In this document: piece after piece, positions 61,122-64,000 of the stretch
Layout: each line of letters opens with the position of its first letter
Numbering within the stretch: position 1 is the stretch's first letter
From: Curtobacterium flaccumfaciens UCD-AKU
Lineage (GTDB): Bacteria; Actinomycetota; Actinomycetes; Actinomycetales; Microbacteriaceae
DNA length: 64,000 nucleotides
Direction: 5' to 3'
NCBI RefSeq assembly: GCF_000349565.1
Contig: NZ_APJN01000081.1
Location: forward strand, 1 to 64,000
Made by a program: the position numbers and the translations under genes
The notes under the pieces: generated by a model
Database searches by the model: none
Told to the model about the DNA's origin: nothing
The model's input: only the letters and a program-made list of their open reading frames with translations

Positions 61122-61226
61122 CCAGCGCTGGGACGCGCGCGACTGAGCCCGACACCGACCGCCGCGAAAACGACGACACAGAGCGAACCCGCTCACAGCC
61201 CGGAGGCCCCACCACGGCATGAGCCC

Positions 61227-62069
61227 TCAGCGCACCAGGCAGATCGTGCGGAAGTCGACGTCCGGACCGGGCCGCGTGTACGACGAGGTGCTCTCGAGCC
61301 AGTCGGCTGTGGGTGAGATCTGGTCGGGGACCAGGTCCGCCTCGGAGCGGGCACCGATGCCCTCGGACTCCCAGTACGAGCGGACGCGGTCCACGTCGCG
61401 GTTCGCACCCTCGATCATCGTGTGGTCCTCGGGCAGGAGCTCCTTGCCGTCGGCGTCGGTGTACTCCCCCGGGGCGTACCAGTACGTCCACCGCACCCCC
61501 TGGTGGGCGTTCGACAGCTTGCACTCCTCGCTGTACGCACCACCGGCTCGCTCACCATCGCGGTAGGCGGACTTCCGGTCGCCGCCGAGGATCCGCACGG
61601 TGCGGTCCCCGATCCGTTCGAGTGTGGCCCCGGCGTCGCCGTCGGCGAAGTGCCGCTCGGCGGCGGTCGCCGGCTGCGCCCTCTGCCGGGCGTCGGCGGC
61701 CATGCTCCGCACCTGTGACGTCAGGACCAGACCGTTCCACGGCACGGCGATGACCAGCACGACGATCGCCGCGACCACGGCGGCCAGCGAGTGCCGCCGT
61801 TCGCGCCGGCGAGCCCGGACCTGCACGACGAGCACCACCGCCGGGATCCCCACGGCCAGCGCGGCCCCGATCACCAGCCGGGTCAGCACGCCCCCTGGGC
61901 CGAGCCGGTCGTCCATCGACCCGAAGTCACGCTCCAGGTACGCCCCGATCTGGACCACCCAACTCACGACGAGCAGCACCGGCAACACGAGCGCGATGGC
62001 GATCGCGTTGCCCCGTCCCGTCGTCGGGCCCGTCCCGTGGTCGCGCCAGTCCTGCTGTTCCGTGCTCAT
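61227..62069 (-). CDS. Membrane protein with an extracellular domain, unknown function
   Basis: 280 aa. Two or three helices (IAIALVLPVLLVVSWVVQIG; VLTRLVIGAALAVGIPAVVLVV; LAAVVAAIVVLVIAVPW) are followed by a soluble C-terminal domain of about 150 residues with cysteines in YSEECKLSN and RTICLVR that could form a disulfide. No family recognised. Divergent from the 62193 gene. Confidence 0.75.
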   Translation of the reverse strand: MSTEQQDWRDHGTGPTTGRGNAIAIALVLPVLLVVSWVVQIGAYLERDFGSMDDRLGPGGVLTRLVIGAALAVGIPAVVLVVQVRARRRERRHSLAAVVAAIVVLVIAVPWNGLVLTSQVRSMAADARQRAQPATAAERHFADGDAGATLERIGDRTVRILGGDRKSAYRDGERAGGAYSEECKLSNAHQGVRWTYWYAPGEYTDADGKELLPEDHTMIEGANRDVDRVRSYWESEGIGARSEADLVPDQISPTADWLESTSSYTRPGPDVDFRTICLVR

Positions 62070-62192
62070 GTCCGCCCCGCCCCCGTGGTGTCGGGACCAT
62101 CCTGCCAGCAGAACGCACCACCGGCCCCGCGACCGTCGCCTCCGTTCCACCCCCGAAGCGGTGGTGCCGCAGCGGCACCGGTTGCTGCCAAG

Positions 62193-62714
62193 ATGACCGA
62201 CGTGACCACGACCACTCCCCACGCCGATCCCGACGCCGCTGCCGGCGACTTCGAAGGCGGATGGTTCTGCATCGACGACGACGTGGAGCACCTGGACTAC
62301 CTGGTGTGGCGCCCCGCCACGGACACCGACGCCGCTGCTGCAGCCCCGGGCCCGGCCGCCGTCATCGTCGGCGGCGAACCGCGTGAGCACATCGGTTCGA
62401 CGCTCCCGCTGGCGCAGCTGCCGGAACTCGACGCGGCACGTCAGCGCACCGTGCGGAAGCTCTGGAGCAGTCTGATCAACCTCGTCGTGGGCGCGATCGT
62501 CATCACGGTGCTCGAGCTGTCCGGGCTGCCCTGGCGAACGGATCTCGGCAGACAGCTCCTGATCGGACTCGGGACGATCCTGCCGACCACGTCGCTCTGC
62601 ACCGCGATCTGGTGGCGCATCACCCGTGACCCCTCGGGCGCAGTCGTGCGCAAGATGGGCGGACACCGGACCCGCCAGCAGTACGACCAGCAGCGCGCCG
62701 TCCTCGACCGCTGA
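62193..62714 (+). CDS. Two-helix membrane protein, unknown function
   Basis: 173-aa protein with an acidic N-terminal half (GGWFCIDDDVEHLDYLVW) and two hydrophobic helices (about 95-115 and 125-145), ending in a basic cytoplasmic-like tail (RKMGGHRTRQQYDQ). No ribosome site is evident. A GTG three codons on is an alternative start. Function unknown. Confidence 0.7.
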   Translation: MTDVTTTTPHADPDAAAGDFEGGWFCIDDDVEHLDYLVWRPATDTDAAAAAPGPAAVIVGGEPREHIGSTLPLAQLPELDAARQRTVRKLWSSLINLVVGAIVITVLELSGLPWRTDLGRQLLIGLGTILPTTSLCTAIWWRITRDPSGAVVRKMGGHRTRQQYDQQRAVLDR

Positions 62715-62729
62715 CCGCGCCGCGGCCCC

Positions 62730-64000
62730 TCACCGAACCCGCGCCGTCGCCGTCACCGCGGCCGCACCCGCAGCACCCGCACCACCCGCAGCAGACTCCG
62801 GCTCCGACGACGGCCGGACCCCGCGCCCGGGCCGCAGCACCGCGTCCACCCGCTCACGGTCGAGCGCACCCTGCCACCGCGCCACCACCAGCGTCGCGAC
62901 GCAGTTGCCGAGCAGGTTCACGCTCACCCGCATCGCGTCCATGATCCGGTCGGCGCCGAGCAGCAGCGCGACGCCCGCGACCGGGAACAGCCCGAGACTC
63001 GTCGCCGTCGCGGACAGCGCCAGGAACGACGACCCCGGCACCCCGGCCATGCCCTTCGACGTCAGCAGCAGCACCCCGAGCGCGGCGACCTGCTGCTCGA
63101 GCGTCAACGGCACCCCGAACGCCTGCGTCAGGAACAGCAGCGAGATCGACAGGTAGATCGCTGCCCCGTCCAGGTTGAACGAGTACCCCGTCGGCACGAC
63201 GAGCCCGGCGACGCTCCGTGAGACGCCGACCTCGGTGAGCCGGGTGATCATCCGCGGCAGCACGGCCTCGGTCGACGCGGTGCCGAGGGCCAGCCCGAAC
63301 TCGGCCCGGGTGTGCCACACGAACCGCCAGATCGGCACCCCGGACAGCAGCCGCCCACCGACGAGCAACGCCACGATGAACACCGCGGCGGCGCCGTAGC
63401 AGGCGGCGATGAGGAGTCCGTACGACCCCAGGGTGTCGACGCCGTACTGCCCCACCACGTACGCCATCGCGCCGAACGCACCGAGCGGCGACAGGCGCAT
63501 GACCCAGCCCAGGATCCGGTAGACGACCTCGAGGCACAGGTCGAGCCCCCGGACCAGCGGCCGCGCACGCTCGCTCCCGATCGCGGCGATGGCCGCGCCG
63601 ACGAACACCGCGAAGACGAGCACCTGCAGGATGTCGTTCGTCGCGAACGCGTTCACGACGCTCGACGGGATGAGGTCGAGGATGAAGGTGCCGGCGTCCG
63701 GAGCCGTGCCGCCCGCGGTCTTCGCCGCCACGGCCGAGGCGTCGAGCGACGACGGGTCGATCCGCAGGCCGGCGCCGGGGCGCACGAGGTTGCCGACCAG
63801 CAGACCGAACACGAGCGCACACGACGACGCGAGCAGGAAGTAGACCATCGCCTTGCCGGCGATCCGTCCCACCGACCGCAGGTCGCCGACGTGCACGATG
63901 CCGGTCACCACGACGATGAAGACGAGCGGCGCGATCACCATCTCGATCAGGCGGATGAACCCCTGCCCGACGACGTTGAGCACCGGCGCCGCGGCCGGGA
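62730..64000 (-). CDS. Dicarboxylate/amino-acid:cation symporter (DAACS family), 5' end missing
   Basis: Uptake carrier of the DctA/GltP fold. The visible part starts within the second helix region (GQGFIRLIEMVIAPLVFIVVVTGI) and runs to the C-terminus. Family hallmarks are GTASTEAVLP (the serine-rich hairpin equivalent), VVPTGYSFNLDGAAIYLSI (the NxxD substrate/cation site in GYSFNLDG) and LLTSKGMAGVPGSSFLAL. The first 30-40 residues lie beyond the window. A proline/alanine-rich tail ends the protein. Confidence 0.93.
   Translation of the reverse strand, partial: PAAAPVLNVVGQGFIRLIEMVIAPLVFIVVVTGIVHVGDLRSVGRIAGKAMVYFLLASSCALVFGLLVGNLVRPGAGLRIDPSSLDASAVAAKTAGGTAPDAGTFILDLIPSSVVNAFATNDILQVLVFAVFVGAAIAAIGSERARPLVRGLDLCLEVVYRILGWVMRLSPLGAFGAMAYVVGQYGVDTLGSYGLLIAACYGAAAVFIVALLVGGRLLSGVPIWRFVWHTRAEFGLALGTASTEAVLPRMITRLTEVGVSRSVAGLVVPTGYSFNLDGAAIYLSISLLFLTQAFGVPLTLEQQVAALGVLLLTSKGMAGVPGSSFLALSATATSLGLFPVAGVALLLGADRIMDAMRVSVNLLGNCVATLVVARWQGALDRERVDAVLRPGRGVRPSSEPESAAGGAGAAGAAAVTATARVR

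Overview
The window is high-GC DNA of an actinobacterium. Gene content and protein style (heme oxygenase next to a siderophore-interacting reductase, Tat and lipoprotein secretion signals, many GTG/TTG starts, probable leaderless starts, amino-acid and sugar ABC importers without a local sugar ATPase) suggest the Microbacteriaceae, plausibly Curtobacterium or a close relative. That placement is an inference from reading the sequence, not a database result. I saw no rRNA, tRNA, CRISPR array, insertion sequence or prophage.

Layout. 1-5160: PEP carboxylase; heme oxygenase and a divergent siderophore reductase sharing an iron-box-like palindrome; a GIY-YIG-type protein. 5210-9196: GMC oxidoreductase translationally coupled to an alpha/beta hydrolase fused to a GMC small-subunit-like domain, then a PD-(D/E)xK-like protein. 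9392-16368: an amino-acid-type ABC importer facing a three-gene cluster of luciferase-like flavin monooxygenases, resembling organosulfur scavenging systems of the B. subtilis ytm type. 16588-28897: a phosphatase-like protein, SLAC1/TDT transporter, DUF1684 protein, MetE-like protein, SDR, family 16 glucanase, small proteins, ICMT-like methyltransferase, acetyltransferase, AraC regulator, a facing pair of small paralogues and two lipoproteins. 29191-37484: glycosyltransferase; an ArsR-ArsC fusion divergent from chrA-arsC; phenolic acid decarboxylase divergent from a MarR regulator; a double SnoaL-like secreted protein; GrpB-like protein; hydrolase-TetR-DUF2568 operon.

38455-43205 is a cell-surface block. 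A TetR gene, two related secreted proteins, a lipoprotein and a protease-like protein lacking its catalytic His and Ser are linked by copies of one operator (core AGACGATCGTCT) at a fixed distance from the -10 hexamer. A further copy, in the same register, lies 9 kb away in front of the glycosyltransferase. 43359-50639 holds two LacI regulators, a 2H phosphodiesterase, an inositol-monophosphatase-like enzyme and a UgpABE-like importer; GGGAACGTTCCC operators lie before the phosphodiesterase-LacI pair and before the importer.

52400-61121 looks accessory. Its centre is a fluoride-tolerance cassette: universal stress protein, phosphoglycerate mutase, two CrcB fluoride channels, inorganic pyrophosphatase and a divergent enolase. 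Fluoride inhibits pyrophosphatase and enolase, so the cassette pairs export with spare copies of the targets. LysR, a second TDT transporter, a uracil-DNA-glycosylase-like protein and a serine resolvase broken by an in-frame amber codon follow. Two unexplained RNA-fold candidates lie in the cassette: a hairpin covering the first gene's ribosome binding site and a three-way junction before the enolase. The window closes with two membrane proteins and the 3' part of a dicarboxylate symporter.

An imperfect palindrome starting GACGGGAGGC or close to it and ending GCCTCC recurs at gene ends and probably works as a mobile or duplicated bidirectional terminator.
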